64,000 nt of DNA from Granulosicoccus sp036478595 (GTDB lineage: Bacteria; Pseudomonadota; Gammaproteobacteria; Granulosicoccales; Granulosicoccaceae). The stretch is taken from contig JAZGEF010000052.1 of assembly GCA_036478595.1 (NCBI GenBank), positions 124,001 through 188,000 of the forward strand, written 5' to 3'. Shown here piece after piece: positions 8,416-16,782 of the stretch; the stretch's first letter is position 1; each line of letters begins with the position of its first letter. The notes under the pieces are model-generated. The model made no database searches and was not told where the DNA came from. It saw nothing but the letters and a program-made list of their open reading frames with translations. The translations under genes were made by a program, and so were the position numbers.

Positions 8416-8730
8416 ATGGCACAATTTGATGTTCACAGAAACACGAGCAAAAAGACCGCTACGGAGTTTCCCTATTTGTTGGAAGTGCAGTCCGATCTAT
8501 TCAGTGATTCGACCCGAGCGGTTGTTATTCCGCTAGTGCTAGCGTCAACTCTTGGTAATAAGGACTCAATGTTGAATCCCGAGTTTGATGTGGAAAGTTC
8601 CAGTGTGGCATTGTTTCCTCTCGATATTGCATCGATGAATGTAAATTTTCTTGGAGATACGGTAGCCAATATTAGCGCAGACAGTGATCGAATTATTGCA
8701 GCTCTAGATTTATTGTTAGCTCGATTCTGA
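8416..8730 (+). CDS. CcdB-like gyrase-targeting toxin
   Basis: 104 residues, the size of CcdB (101). Matches to the family: N-terminal MAQFDVHRN, then YLLEVQSDLF, the strand RAVVIPLV, and LDIASMNVNFLG followed by RIIAALDLLLARF. In F-plasmid CcdB the last three residues (Trp-Gly-Ile) contact GyrA; here the last three are Ala-Arg-Phe. The toxin may therefore bind gyrase differently or weakly, or have another target. Two small Asp/Ser-rich loops (DVESSS, SADSDR) differ from the F protein too. Co-transcribed with the RHH antitoxin. Confidence 0.8.
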   Translation: MAQFDVHRNTSKKTATEFPYLLEVQSDLFSDSTRAVVIPLVLASTLGNKDSMLNPEFDVESSSVALFPLDIASMNVNFLGDTVANISADSDRIIAALDLLLARF

Positions 8731-8786
8731 TTATTGGTGCCAGTAACAAGGCCCGGATTCTATTAGTCCACCATTGCGAATTTTAG

Positions 8787-8867
8787 ACAAAAGATGTGAT
8801 TCTCATAATCCCCGCAAGGATAGCGACTGCTAGAGAGCGTGCGCTCTACGAGAGGCCAAAATTATAA
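8787..8867 (+). pseudogene. BrnT-like toxin remnant (C-terminal end only)
   Basis: The frame TKDVILIIPARIATARERAL, then YERPKL and TAA 8865-8867, matches the usual end of BrnT (DUF497) ribonuclease toxins, where R-I-ISAR-AT-RER--YE is conserved. A TAG (8784-8786) sits just upstream and no N-terminal part is readable, so only the last 26 codons remain. The frame overlaps the start of the BrnA-like antitoxin gene, the usual arrangement for this pair. The toxin is dead while the antitoxin frame is open. Confidence 0.5.
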
Positions 8868-9072
8868 AAAAGAATACGAGTTATCAAAAATGAAATCTCG
8901 TCACAGCCCCTACGCTACTAAGCTAAAGCGCCGAGTCACAATACGTATGGGAGTTGATGTGATTGAGTATTTAAAAAATATGTCAGAAGAAACTGGAATA
9001 CCAAATCAGCCTTTGATCAATCTGTATCTTAAAGATTATGTTGCACAGGATAAAGTGCTTCAAGTAACCTGA
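8839..9072 (+). CDS. BrnA-like (CopG/RHH) antitoxin, toxin lost
   Basis: 77 residues from GTG 8839. The core KKEYELSKMKSRHSPYATKL, then RRVTIRMGVDVIEYLK and ETGIPNQPLINLYLKDYVA, is the pattern of antitoxins paired with BrnT-type toxins (KMKSRxNPYA, QVTIRLDEDVIxYFK, GIPYQTLINLYLRD). The family usually starts with Met directly before KKEYD; here that position is Tyr (TAT), so the native start may have been lost, leaving GTG 8839 or ATG 8890 (which would drop the KKEYE segment). The adjacent toxin survives only as a fragment, so this is an orphan antitoxin that may still bind DNA. Confidence 0.6.
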   Translation: MRSTRGQNYKKEYELSKMKSRHSPYATKLKRRVTIRMGVDVIEYLKNMSEETGIPNQPLINLYLKDYVAQDKVLQVT

Positions 9073-9108
9073 CATAGTTGCGGCGCTTAGGCCAAAAAAA
9101 CTGGATCC

Positions 9109-9539
9109 ATGAATAGTAATCAACACTCAATTCTTATTGCTGGTGGGGCTTTAAGCCTTCTTGCCAGCCTGCTTCACATTGCCATTATTGTCGGTGGTGC
9201 TAAGTGGTATTGTTTTTTCGGGGCGGGAGAAGAGATGGCGATACTGTCAGAAAACGGTTCAATGATTCCAGGGCTTGTTGCGTTTTTCATTGTGCTAGTT
9301 TTGTTAGTCTGGGCTTTATATGCATTCTCTGGAGCAAGGGTAATATGAAGGCTCCCTTTTTTGAAAGGAACACTGGTAATAATATCGACAAACCCGGGGC
9401 TATTCAATATACATCACTAGAGGGCTTGCAGTTATCCCTGCTTATGTTTTTCGGCCCGATATTATTGATGATTTTTTTGGTGTGGAGTTCGGTTATCTCT
9501 TCAATTTACGGAATCCTATATTTCATTGGTACTGTCTAA
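9109..9539 (+). pseudogene. Small polytopic membrane protein, broken by a stop and a frameshift
   Basis: The first frame gives two membrane segments with GGAKWYCFFGAGEEMAILSE and ends SGARVI at TGA 9346-9348. Reading through that stop the same frame continues RLPFLKGTLVIIST, which fits the family I recall (SGAGVI-RRLPLLK-LVLI-S). Then the frame shifts around 9395-9410 into one encoding YTSLEGLQLSLLMFF and FLVWSSVISSIYGILYFIG to TAA 9539. The intact family is a roughly 130-140 residue, four-helix membrane protein of unknown function. At least two lesions, so a pseudogene. ATG 9109 is kept as the start. Confidence 0.6.
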
Positions 9540-9831
9540 ATTTGGGATTACTTGTCCGGCATAGAAGGGAAATAAAATCATGGGCATTCCAGCATTGATT
9601 GCTGCTTGTATTAGTCTATTACCGGGGTGAAAATGGCTGCTGTGGAGGGCTAAAAATATAACAAAGCAAAGCGCGCAGAAGTCAAAACCTTCGCTCCTCC
9701 GTCGCTACGGTATACGGTTTGTAGCAAGTATGCAGTATAATAACCTTCGTTCAGAATGAGGAGCCTCTTTCTGAATGGCTACGGCGATAACACTCGGGGC
9801 ACAAGCTATGTACATCATATTTTCTTAGAAC
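9540..9831. other. Intergenic, no gene supported
   Basis: A 16-codon open frame from ATG 9581 (MGIPALIAACISLLPG) has a GAAGGGAAA ribosome binding site but is too short to call. A segment around 9658-9720 begins TATAACAAAG and has an attC flavour, but no R' box closes it. No other structure was recognised. Confidence 0.4.
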
Positions 9832-11208
9832 ATGTCAGCCAATAAACAGCAAAAAGAACGAGACAAAGCCATTCGTCATTTGTTCGATTTTATTGAACGC
9901 TCGGATGAATTATCGTCCTCGTTCGACTACATGGTGTCGCAGCTGATTCAGCCTGTTGCCCAACATCTTGATGAAGACGTTCAACACGTCACCGATCGAC
10001 TGTTCAGTGGCGACTATGGGGGCATGGCATACGGCTTTTTGATGGAGCTGATGGCGGTGACCCGCTGGGACAATAATAAAGAGACGCCAGTCGATGAGTA
10101 CCTTAAACAACGCGGTTGGCGCGAAGGCCCAGCTGGACGTCGATACCTTCGTGCCCTCAATAACTCCAGTTACGATTTTCTGGAAGTAACCGATGTGAAA
10201 CCCGGTCAGTGGGTCGAGGTGCGGCCCCAGGGGTCTCAGCTTCAACCTCTTCGTGTTGTCGAGCAGAGCGCCAGCCAAGCGTTACACCGGTACGACATTA
10301 TCGTGGCTCGGCTAGTCACTCTGGGAAAGAACAAGCGTTTCGGTGGCATGTTGCCGCTAACCCCCTATTCGATGAGCTTCTTGCGAGACCAAATCGATAG
10401 CGTACCTGCTGACTTGAAGCAATTGTACGAAGAGGCGGTGAGAGAAGACGGCTCGGAGGGCCTGGTAGAAAACTTTGCTGATGACATACCGAGCTGGTGT
10501 CAAGATCGCATTATCGAAGACGGATTTATGTGCTGGGCGATTGATGTCATGGATCCACCTGGCAATATCGCACCGCAGTTGCACAACACAGATGATGAAC
10601 CCATCGTGCCAACCAAATTTCGGTTTCCGATAACGGGCAACACCCAAACGATCGCTGAATGGCTAACAGCCCGCGCTGACATGAACGATGATAGCGATAT
10701 GCAATGGTCGTGGATTAACAGTGATGGTAACAACACCGTGCTCGGACGATTTATGCTGGGCGAGGACAGCCTTGAGCTGGAGACAAACTCGGTCGAACGT
10801 GGGATACGTGGCGTAGCGCTGGTAGAAGCGCTGTTGGATGCTCAGTTGTTAGGCACACCCATTGGTGTACATGAATCTATTGATGACCTGATAACCGACA
10901 TGTCGAGCGCGCCATTGCCGAGCTCATTCGACGCAGCGAGTGCGACACCTGAAATGCAAGCGATGTTGCAGGAGGTGTTACAAGGGCATTATCGAAAAAC
11001 GCTAGATGAAGCCATTCCAATGCTTGATGGTGACTCGCCTCGAGAATGCGCTGCAGATCCTGCCAAGCACGATAAAGTCATTGCATGGTTGAAGTTCCTG
11101 GAGAATTCAGATTCAAAGTCTCCGAGACCATCACAAGACTTTTCGTGGATGTGGCATGAGCTCGGTCTACAGGAATACCTTCCTCAATCGCCAGACACTG
11201 TCAGATAG
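9832..11208 (+). CDS. Unknown 458-residue protein with MbcA/DUF2384-like C-terminal motif
   Basis: A soluble, acidic protein with no signal peptide or membrane segment. Nothing in the first 370 residues is familiar. The last 80 or so read TLDEAIPMLDGDSPRECAA, then KVIAWLKFLENSD and DFSWMWHELGL. This resembles the toxin-binding motif of MbcA/ParS antitoxins (NPALGGRTPLEL-type) and similar tails on otherwise unrelated large proteins, some carrying SEC-C zinc motifs; no SEC-C cysteines are seen here. ATG 9832 starts a charged MSANKQQKERDKA segment. The next gene begins 6 bases after its stop, so the two form an operon. Function not known. Confidence 0.7.
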   Translation: MSANKQQKERDKAIRHLFDFIERSDELSSSFDYMVSQLIQPVAQHLDEDVQHVTDRLFSGDYGGMAYGFLMELMAVTRWDNNKETPVDEYLKQRGWREGPAGRRYLRALNNSSYDFLEVTDVKPGQWVEVRPQGSQLQPLRVVEQSASQALHRYDIIVARLVTLGKNKRFGGMLPLTPYSMSFLRDQIDSVPADLKQLYEEAVREDGSEGLVENFADDIPSWCQDRIIEDGFMCWAIDVMDPPGNIAPQLHNTDDEPIVPTKFRFPITGNTQTIAEWLTARADMNDDSDMQWSWINSDGNNTVLGRFMLGEDSLELETNSVERGIRGVALVEALLDAQLLGTPIGVHESIDDLITDMSSAPLPSSFDAASATPEMQAMLQEVLQGHYRKTLDEAIPMLDGDSPRECAADPAKHDKVIAWLKFLENSDSKSPRPSQDFSWMWHELGLQEYLPQSPDTVR

Positions 11209-11214
11209 CAGTCA

Positions 11215-11691
11215 ATGGCTAAAGTACTACCTATTCATTTGAACGCTGCAATAGCGCAGGCAGATGCTATGTCGTTAGCTGAAAAAGAATTACAGTTTGA
11301 TACGATTTTTCAGGAGCAACCTAATCTACTGGCATCGGTGCTTGTTCAGCCACAAATGGGCAATACACTTGAGCAAATGGAGGTATTGTTAAATCTACTG
11401 CTCGTCATTCATTTGTCCCTGCGTCAAGCTAACTTAAAGATTCCGACGATCAGTGAGAACAAACAGGAGCAACAGCTTAAGCGACTGATCGGTACTGTAC
11501 TTTTTATGGATGATCTGGATAGTTCTACAAGAGAGTCTGCCTTCTATCAGATGATTGAGCAACATTCTGAAAAATGGCTTTTCGCGTACGCCTGGAAATT
11601 GATGATGGACGCTGGATTTCCATACTTAGAGTACGAAAATTCCAAATATCTAACTCAGTGCGGCTTGAATCTAGTTAATTGTTTACAATAA
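11215..11691 (+). CDS. Unknown 158-residue protein, co-transcribed with the preceding gene
   Basis: Starts at ATG 11215, 6 bases after the stop of the 458-residue protein, so co-expression is likely. The protein is mostly helical by composition, with hydrophobic repeats (MEVLLNLLLVIHLSL) and no signal peptide. I recognise no family. Leu-rich helices, small size and tight linkage suggest a partner of the upstream protein; this is inference. The end lies 99 bases from the convergent DMT transporter gene. Confidence 0.6.
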   Translation: MAKVLPIHLNAAIAQADAMSLAEKELQFDTIFQEQPNLLASVLVQPQMGNTLEQMEVLLNLLLVIHLSLRQANLKIPTISENKQEQQLKRLIGTVLFMDDLDSSTRESAFYQMIEQHSEKWLFAYAWKLMMDAGFPYLEYENSKYLTQCGLNLVNCLQ

Positions 11692-11711
11692 ATGTCACAA
11701 AATGATCTCTG

Positions 11712-11801
11712 ATGACTCAGCGTACTATACCGCTGCGTGTGCTCTTGTTCGCATTTGCCATTGGGGTCTTGTGCGTTGCGGGCAAGGGTTTATCGGTTTG
11801 A
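11712..11801 (+). other. Possible 29-residue membrane peptide ORF
   Basis: ATG 11712 to TGA 11799-11801 encodes a short peptide with one hydrophobic helix (VLLFAFAIGVLCVAG) that resembles a transporter N-terminus or a signal peptide. It overlaps the 3' end of the convergent DMT gene by 12 bases. No strong ribosome binding site. It could be a real small protein, a truncated gene, or chance. Confidence 0.2.
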
Positions 11802-12713
11802 TCTTTGATTTAATCGAACTAACATTCTGCCATCGGTAATAGCTAGACCGATAGCTATTATTGCAAATCCTATTAACGCTTCGCATCCTAGTTTTTCTCC
11901 AAGAAATACAACGCTCAGTGTAACGGCAATGGGTGGTATTAACAGGGTGACCAGCATGAGGTTTGCGGAACCTGCACGAACGAGTATTTTGAAATAGAGT
12001 AGGTATGCCACAGCGGTTGATAAAATCGCTACAGCGAGAAGAGAAGCCCAAACCCCCTTGGACAATGCCATCACTGGCATGCCCTCAGTAAAAATAGCCA
12101 CGGGCATTATAAGAATTGTGCTTCCAACTAACATTCCAAAAGCGTTCATAACAGGAGCGTGGCTCGACAGAAAACGTTTACCCCATACGCCAGCAAACGC
12201 ATAAGACAGTGCCGCGCCCATAACGGCAAGTTGCCCCAAATTCTGCAAACTAAAATTGGTAAGGGCGTTAAAGCCCATAATAACGACAACGCCAAATACA
12301 CCGAATAGCGCCCCAATTATTTTTCGTGATGTCAGGGGTTCATCAACGAGCAGCAGACCTGCTACAACAGCGCCAAACACTGCTGTCGTGCCATTTAGAA
12401 TTGATGCTAAACCACTACCTATGCTCGTCTGCCCCCAGAATATCAATGAAAACGGGATAGCGTTATTTAATGCTCCCATGACCAAATAGCACGCCCACAC
12501 GCGAACCGAATTAGGAATTTTGAGGCCTTGCTTCCAGACAAGTAGAAAAAGCACAGGTACTGCCCAAAAAACACGGTGAAGAGCGACCGTTAGAGGCGGT
12601 ACTTCTCGCAGGGCGATTTCAGCGAAGAAGAATGACCCTCCCCAAACAGTCGCTAATGCAAGTAATAGCAGTCCCGATGTCAGATCGATATTTGGTGTTT
12701 GTTGTTGTGCCAT
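11790..12713 (-). CDS. EamA/DMT-family permease (drug/metabolite exporter)
   Basis: 307 residues with about ten membrane helices in two EamA repeats. The N-terminal repeat starts LLLALATVWGGSFFFAEIAL, the classic EamA beginning; the loops before the last helices (VFLGEKLGCEALIG in the second repeat, LLVDEPLTSRKIIGA in the first) carry the usual E-x-L/P-(T/G) motif. Inner-membrane exporter of metabolites or amino acids; substrate unknown. The start is ATG at 12711-12713. It is alone on the minus strand and converges on the unknown two-gene operon. The small Arg-rich C-terminus is normal. Confidence 0.88.
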   Translation of the reverse strand: MAQQQTPNIDLTSGLLLLALATVWGGSFFFAEIALREVPPLTVALHRVFWAVPVLFLLVWKQGLKIPNSVRVWACYLVMGALNNAIPFSLIFWGQTSIGSGLASILNGTTAVFGAVVAGLLLVDEPLTSRKIIGALFGVFGVVVIMGFNALTNFSLQNLGQLAVMGAALSYAFAGVWGKRFLSSHAPVMNAFGMLVGSTILIMPVAIFTEGMPVMALSKGVWASLLAVAILSTAVAYLLYFKILVRAGSANLMLVTLLIPPIAVTLSVVFLGEKLGCEALIGFAIIAIGLAITDGRMLVRLNQRSNR

Positions 12714-13471
12714 AGAATGGTTGTATAAGTTGCATGTATTTTTTTCTTAGAGAGTCAAAAGTATTCAAAACCACCCGAATCCTGTGTATCAGTGACATAC
12801 ACATCGAGTGTAGTCATCGATACTAGTGGATATCGGGATCTGAAGCCTTCGGTTTCTTGCTATCCAATTTTATTTACGATCTTCTGACAGGCATGCACTG
12901 AGTTTAGCGATCACCGGCTTCTAGTCCATTCTTGCCCCGACGGCAAGTGCATGGTTGCGGCCATGGCCTTAATCAACAGGGAAGAGTCTTGCATCGCAGC
13001 GTTGAAACTGGCTATTGCCTTGGCTGGTAATATATTTCCTGAGTCGGATGTCACTTTCGTCCTCGGTAAATCATCTGCGACTAGCTTTGGCATCTTTTTC
13101 AATCCTGCGGTCGAGCCCTGGAACCTATGTTAACTCAGACAAGATTTGTCTAACCGTAGGTTGACATACAGGGTGCAGCCGAAAGCGCTGATACTCTTCC
13201 AGGAATAGAGTACTTCGCTAAAGAGGTAGTAATATCCGTGGCAATCATGTGCTTCATCTTGTTATAGGAATCCGGCAGGTTTGAACCGGGAAACAATGGG
13301 GCACAGCCCATCATTGAGCGTTGTGTAGATTTGTTAGGTAAACGTGGCGAAGTGCTGCATGCAAACAGCTAACAAGTTTAGGCGGGAGGAATAGTTAAGA
13401 AACCGGGACGCTTAGAAGGCCGGTCAGTAGGTAATGAACCTACTGACCGGTTATATTGGAAAGTAATTTGA
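12714..13471. other. 758-base gap with unrecognised coding debris
   Basis: Both strands of 12911-13133 are open for about 60 codons but neither product is familiar. On the plus strand 13202-13372 reads as one frame with a single TAG (GIEYFAKEVVISVAIM, then ESGRFEPGNNGAQPIIER and CVDLLGKRGEVLHANS to TAA 13370). This looks like the end of a lost gene, but I cannot name it. The gap ends with a perfect hairpin at 13420-13450. No RNA gene was seen. Confidence 0.4.
13420..13450. terminator. Perfect 13-bp hairpin downstream of the methyltransferase gene
   Basis: CCGGTCAGTAGGT (13420-13432), loop AATGA, ACCTACTGACCGG (13438-13450). The stem has no mismatch. It lies 22 bases past the stop of the minus-strand methyltransferase. 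A T run does not follow on the minus strand, so intrinsic termination would be weak; an mRNA 3'-end stabiliser or a protein-binding palindrome is an alternative. Confidence 0.5.
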
Positions 13472-14353
13472 CTATTGGACAGAAGGCACGAGGGCCACCG
13501 CGATTTGAAATGGTTCGGTCAAATCACGATCAACCAGTTCCACTCGCCATCCTTCTTTTTGGGCTAGTTGGTCCAGGTACTCAACACTCATGATAGTGTC
13601 GCCGTAGTCCTGATGCTCTAATGAGCTGTTGTTCTTGAACGTTTTGAATGCGTAACCGTTTTCATAAAAATCATCACGCATTTTTTTTGTATCTTCTTCT
13701 GCCCAGTGACCATCACGCACAGCGACCCACTCTACAGAACGAATGGTGGCTACGAAGCAAGAATTTTTACTCATCGCCGGGCGAAGCGCACGAAGTACGG
13801 AAGAGGTGACATCGGCTGGTGTGTGTGTGAATACAGAAAATGCGAAAGCAAAGTCATACAGCTTATCAGTAATTGGAAATTGCTCTGGACGTGTCGATAT
13901 TAGTGACAGGTTATTCTGAATGCTATCGTTGCGGCAATGGTCAAGCGATTCCTGCATAGGATCAACTCCATCGACCTGGTCCATCGGAGAGTAATAATTC
14001 ATGATGCGCAGAAGTCGTCCCCAGCCGCAGCCGTAGTCCAGAATATTTTTTCCGTGCAGTCCGCTACCAGTAACACGAAAAGACATCAAATCGAACAAGC
14101 GTGCTAGGTTGCATGAACGCATCATCAAATTCTTGCCATAGTCGCCAACCCATTTCTTCTGCACATCATCGGCTGGCATTTGCGGAAGCAGTTTTGAAAG
14201 CTCCGGATATTGGGCCAGTGAATCGATGTGTAGATTGCAGAAATCTGCCAGTGCCAGTGAACGCAGTTTCTCATAAACAGCGTCCAGGTTACCGGAAGCT
14301 GCGAACGACTCTGCATCCTGTAGAACGTTGCGGGATTGATAATTGATTGTCAT
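13472..14353 (-). CDS. Class I SAM-dependent methyltransferase
   Basis: 293 residues. SAM-binding motif I is ILDYGCGWGRLLRIM at about residue 103, with a motif II-like acidic residue in DQVDGVDPM about 20 residues later, and YDFAFAFSVFTHTP forms the post-II strand. The N-terminal 100 residues are helical and probably bind the substrate. The methyl acceptor is unknown; related proteins occur in glycan or small-molecule modification clusters. ATG at 14351-14353 is the start. It is on the minus strand with an SDR enzyme gene upstream (287 bases apart), so they may share regulation but not clearly an operon. No membrane segment. Confidence 0.8.
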   Translation of the reverse strand: MTINYQSRNVLQDAESFAASGNLDAVYEKLRSLALADFCNLHIDSLAQYPELSKLLPQMPADDVQKKWVGDYGKNLMMRSCNLARLFDLMSFRVTGSGLHGKNILDYGCGWGRLLRIMNYYSPMDQVDGVDPMQESLDHCRNDSIQNNLSLISTRPEQFPITDKLYDFAFAFSVFTHTPADVTSSVLRALRPAMSKNSCFVATIRSVEWVAVRDGHWAEEDTKKMRDDFYENGYAFKTFKNNSSLEHQDYGDTIMSVEYLDQLAQKEGWRVELVDRDLTEPFQIAVALVPSVQ

Positions 14354-14639
14354 TTTGATCTCAGGGTTGTGTACTTTACGGAATACACTAGCAAAAGCCT
14401 TACCACAATTTCTTTGTGTAGCAATTACGTGGAATATAGGACGACCATTAGCTTGCGAGCTAACGATGGGTATATCCCCGCGCTGGATGGCAATGCAACT
14501 GGTGAAAACCAGGGCGTATTGACACCGGATTTAGTCTGGACAAAACTTGATAAGCTATTGATATAAATTGACAATTCTGAATTTTCTGATCTTTTAGGGG
14601 AATGACTCATCGCGCATAGCGTGCATGCTTCAGAGCGAT

Positions 14640-15368
14640 TTAGAATATCCGGTCGCTTGCATTGTTAAAATCCCATATTTCGCGTTCTTCAAGTTGCTGA
14701 TCAGTGGCGGTAACTAGAATATCAGCAATAAATTCGCCGACTACGCCGGGTTCTGAAATCGATCCATTCGACTCCATCTCCTTAAACATATCGAACGTTG
14801 GTGAACTTTGTTTTGTTGACAATATTGCTTCAACTAGAGGGGTTTGCACTGCGCCAGGATATACGCGAACTATAGTCGATTTAGTAATTTCTTTAGCAGC
14901 GGAACGCGCAGCCATCTGCGCTGCCGCTTTTACAATTGAATAGCCTGACCAGCCAACCCGAAGATTGTTTGCCGAATAGGAATCTATGTACAAAATACGC
15001 CCATCTGCAACTTCATCTTGCAATGCGTTATTCAATGAAATCGGTACTGTTATATGAATATTAAGATCTGCAAGCATCTCGTCAGCTTTAAGATCCTGGT
15101 ATTTTGCAGGTGTTATAAGAGATCCTGCCGCATGAGCTATGCCATCAACTTTGCCAATCAATTTAACTTTCTCTACAACAGAATTATGTCCTGGCTTAGT
15201 TGATAGGTCGGCAGGGACTATTCGCACGCGGTCGCCACAACTGCTTTTTAGCGACTCAAGCCGATCGACATTCCTTGCTACGGCAATCACATCATTGTGT
15301 CGAACCGCGAGAGATCTCGCGACAGCAAAGCCTATTCCTGACGAAGCACCCGTTACAATGAAAAGCAT
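14640..15368 (-). CDS. Short-chain dehydrogenase/reductase (SDR)
   Basis: 242 residues, the normal classical SDR length. The NAD(P)-binding motif TGASSGIG is at about residues 7-14, NAG-type AHAAG follows near residue 83, and the active site has the Ser of IDSYSANN and Tyr/Lys of YSIVKAAAQ (about residues 143-147). PGAVQTPLV is the conserved loop after the active site. The preference for NADP is suggested by Arg in the ARNVDR loop. Substrate unknown. Start ATG 15366-15368 is adjacent to a purine-rich AGGAGA on the minus strand. Related members reduce sepiapterin or sugars. No linked pathway gene identifies the substrate. Confidence 0.85.
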   Translation of the reverse strand: MLFIVTGASSGIGFAVARSLAVRHNDVIAVARNVDRLESLKSSCGDRVRIVPADLSTKPGHNSVVEKVKLIGKVDGIAHAAGSLITPAKYQDLKADEMLADLNIHITVPISLNNALQDEVADGRILYIDSYSANNLRVGWSGYSIVKAAAQMAARSAAKEITKSTIVRVYPGAVQTPLVEAILSTKQSSPTFDMFKEMESNGSISEPGVVGEFIADILVTATDQQLEEREIWDFNNASDRIF

Positions 15369-15623
15369 GAAGTATCTCCTGGGCAGAACGATTTGTCAGT
15401 GGCGTAAGAGTTAACTGGAAATGTCATTGAGTATCGTGCTGGGCAGTCGTTTCGCGCCTCCCTCGATATGTCGGGTTTCTGCGGAGGGCAGCGCTTTTCG
15501 ACGGCGTGAATAGGTTTTCGTTGGACAGGAGCGTCAGTTAACATTATTACGCAGTTGTGAGTAATTGGGTACAACTATAATTGTAAATGCTACTGCTACT
15601 GACTTTGCACGCTTTAATAATAC

Positions 15624-16064
15624 CTACACGGCAAGCTCTGTCTGAATGGTATGGCACTCGTTTTCTCTGCCTCGCACCACCCGCTGCCCCTCGTGCGCAC
15701 CGTGAGTCTCGGTTACGATAGTGGCCTTTGCGTTGCCTCTATTATCAGTGCTGCCTATTGGGCTATAGTGAATTACTACCCAGTCGTTGATTTTACCTAA
15801 TCTGTTTGCTCTTAACGTATTTGAAAACGCCACTTGAAAGTGCCAGCCATGGAGGTTTTTGTTCATGACGGGAAGCCAAGCAATACCTAGCCTGTTGAGC
15901 TGCCTTGGTGCTATTTTTCGGAGTGTATCTGCAGCGGCCTGAGAGCGGTAGTCTTGATCTATGGCCAGCAGAGTTTCTATCGAGATACGATCACTGTCCG
16001 GCTTGAAGGTAATGCCCGGAAGTGTGCTTGGAGAAACAGTACCTCTTTGAGCTAATACAGGCAT
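15624..16064 (-). CDS. Unknown protein like the C-terminal domain of HhH nucleic-acid proteins
   Basis: 146 residues from ATG 16062-16064, which has AGGAG about 10 bases upstream on the minus strand; an earlier TTG at 16088 lacks one. The run LLAIDQDYRSQAAADTLRKI, then APRQLN, GIAWLPVMN, GWHFQVAFSNTLRANRLG and DWVVIHY, then VTETHG and VVRGRENEC is a domain I recall at the C-terminus of helix-hairpin-helix DNA-binding/processing proteins. Here the HhH half is absent, so the gene is either a standalone domain or 5'-truncated. No catalytic residues can be assigned. Recognition is from memory and is not verified. Neighbours give no context. Confidence 0.5.
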   Translation of the reverse strand: MPVLAQRGTVSPSTLPGITFKPDSDRISIETLLAIDQDYRSQAAADTLRKIAPRQLNRLGIAWLPVMNKNLHGWHFQVAFSNTLRANRLGKINDWVVIHYSPIGSTDNRGNAKATIVTETHGAHEGQRVVRGRENECHTIQTELAV

Positions 16065-16540
16065 AAATGAGAAACTCCTGAATTGCAATAACTACAACAT
16101 ACACCAACTTTTTGTTAGACATTCGGTTTTCATCAACTGAATTTGGAAATATTAGCGCCCTAACTTAGGTCGATTTGTAGTTTTTGAACCCTAGGGGTAA
16201 TATAAAAAGTTGGGCTGCTCAGAATTCTTCGCCCCTATGATGAGCCGTACCCGGTTTCGAGTTTCTGACGGGCATTTAGAGCGAAGCAGAATTGAAATGA
16301 CTAAAGAACGGTGCGAGTATTAGCGGGAGTGCAGGCGGGCAATTCGTGGGCCAAAAGTTAAATTTCAACTGCCTGCGATGAGCATGACGCGCAATAGGGC
16401 GCATCGGTAGATCCAAGCCACCGCTGTTAGCGTATAAAAAACAAGCGTTTTTTGTAAGCAGTATCAGCTGATGATTGTAGACAATTCGACTAACGTAAAT
16501 TACCAACAATCCAAAGTAAATCGGGCGAAAAGCGCCGCAG
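16065..16540. other. 476-base gap, nothing identified
   Basis: Short open frames only (for example ATG about 16237 encoding MMSRTRFRVSDGHLERSRIE). There is no recognisable protein, RNA or repeat. The region lies upstream of two gene relics and is probably decayed DNA. Confidence 0.4.
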
Positions 16541-16666
16541 ATGTTTTTTATTGGCGATTCACTGTCGATGCTGGTGCATTGGTTTTACCGCCCCTCGTAT
16601 ATCGGTTTTACGTTTCCACCTGATGGGGTTCGCAAGCTCGAAGCTGCACAGGCTTACCATAGTTAA
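16541..16666 (+). pseudogene. ADP-ribosylglycohydrolase-like N-terminal fragment
   Basis: The frame from ATG 16541 reads FFIGDSLSMLVHWFYRP, then GVRKLEAAQAYHS and TAA at 16664. ADP-ribosylglycohydrolase-family enzymes begin with GD(S/A)L(S/A)MPVHW(F/Y)Y; the second Pro is Leu here. The metal-binding residues further along are missing, so only about 42 codons of a 300-residue enzyme remain. Downstream DNA (16667-16797) stays open and ends SPLNAKKQ, faintly like the PLNAKG motif of the same family. Relic, with no function expected. Confidence 0.45.
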
Positions 16667-16782
16667 AGCCGTGAGCAATTTAACGCCAGCGACGCCCGAT
16701 TCCAAATTAGGATTGAGTAAGCTATTCGATGGCCTTCAATTCTGGCCGGCGCCAACATACTCAGCTAAGCAGAGCCCATTAA

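Noticed and set aside
9655..9760. A third attC-like element (TATAACAAAG and following)
   Set aside because: It has an R''-like start but no GTTRRRY box closing it, and the interior does not pair well. Not called.
12911..13133. Open frames of about 60 codons on both strands as a gene
   Set aside because: Neither translation resembles a protein I know and they are opposite strands of the same segment; chance is enough.
13330..13342. GTTAGGT as another cassette R' box
   Set aside because: No R'' partner or self-complementary arm lies within 150 bases; the 7-base match alone can arise by chance.
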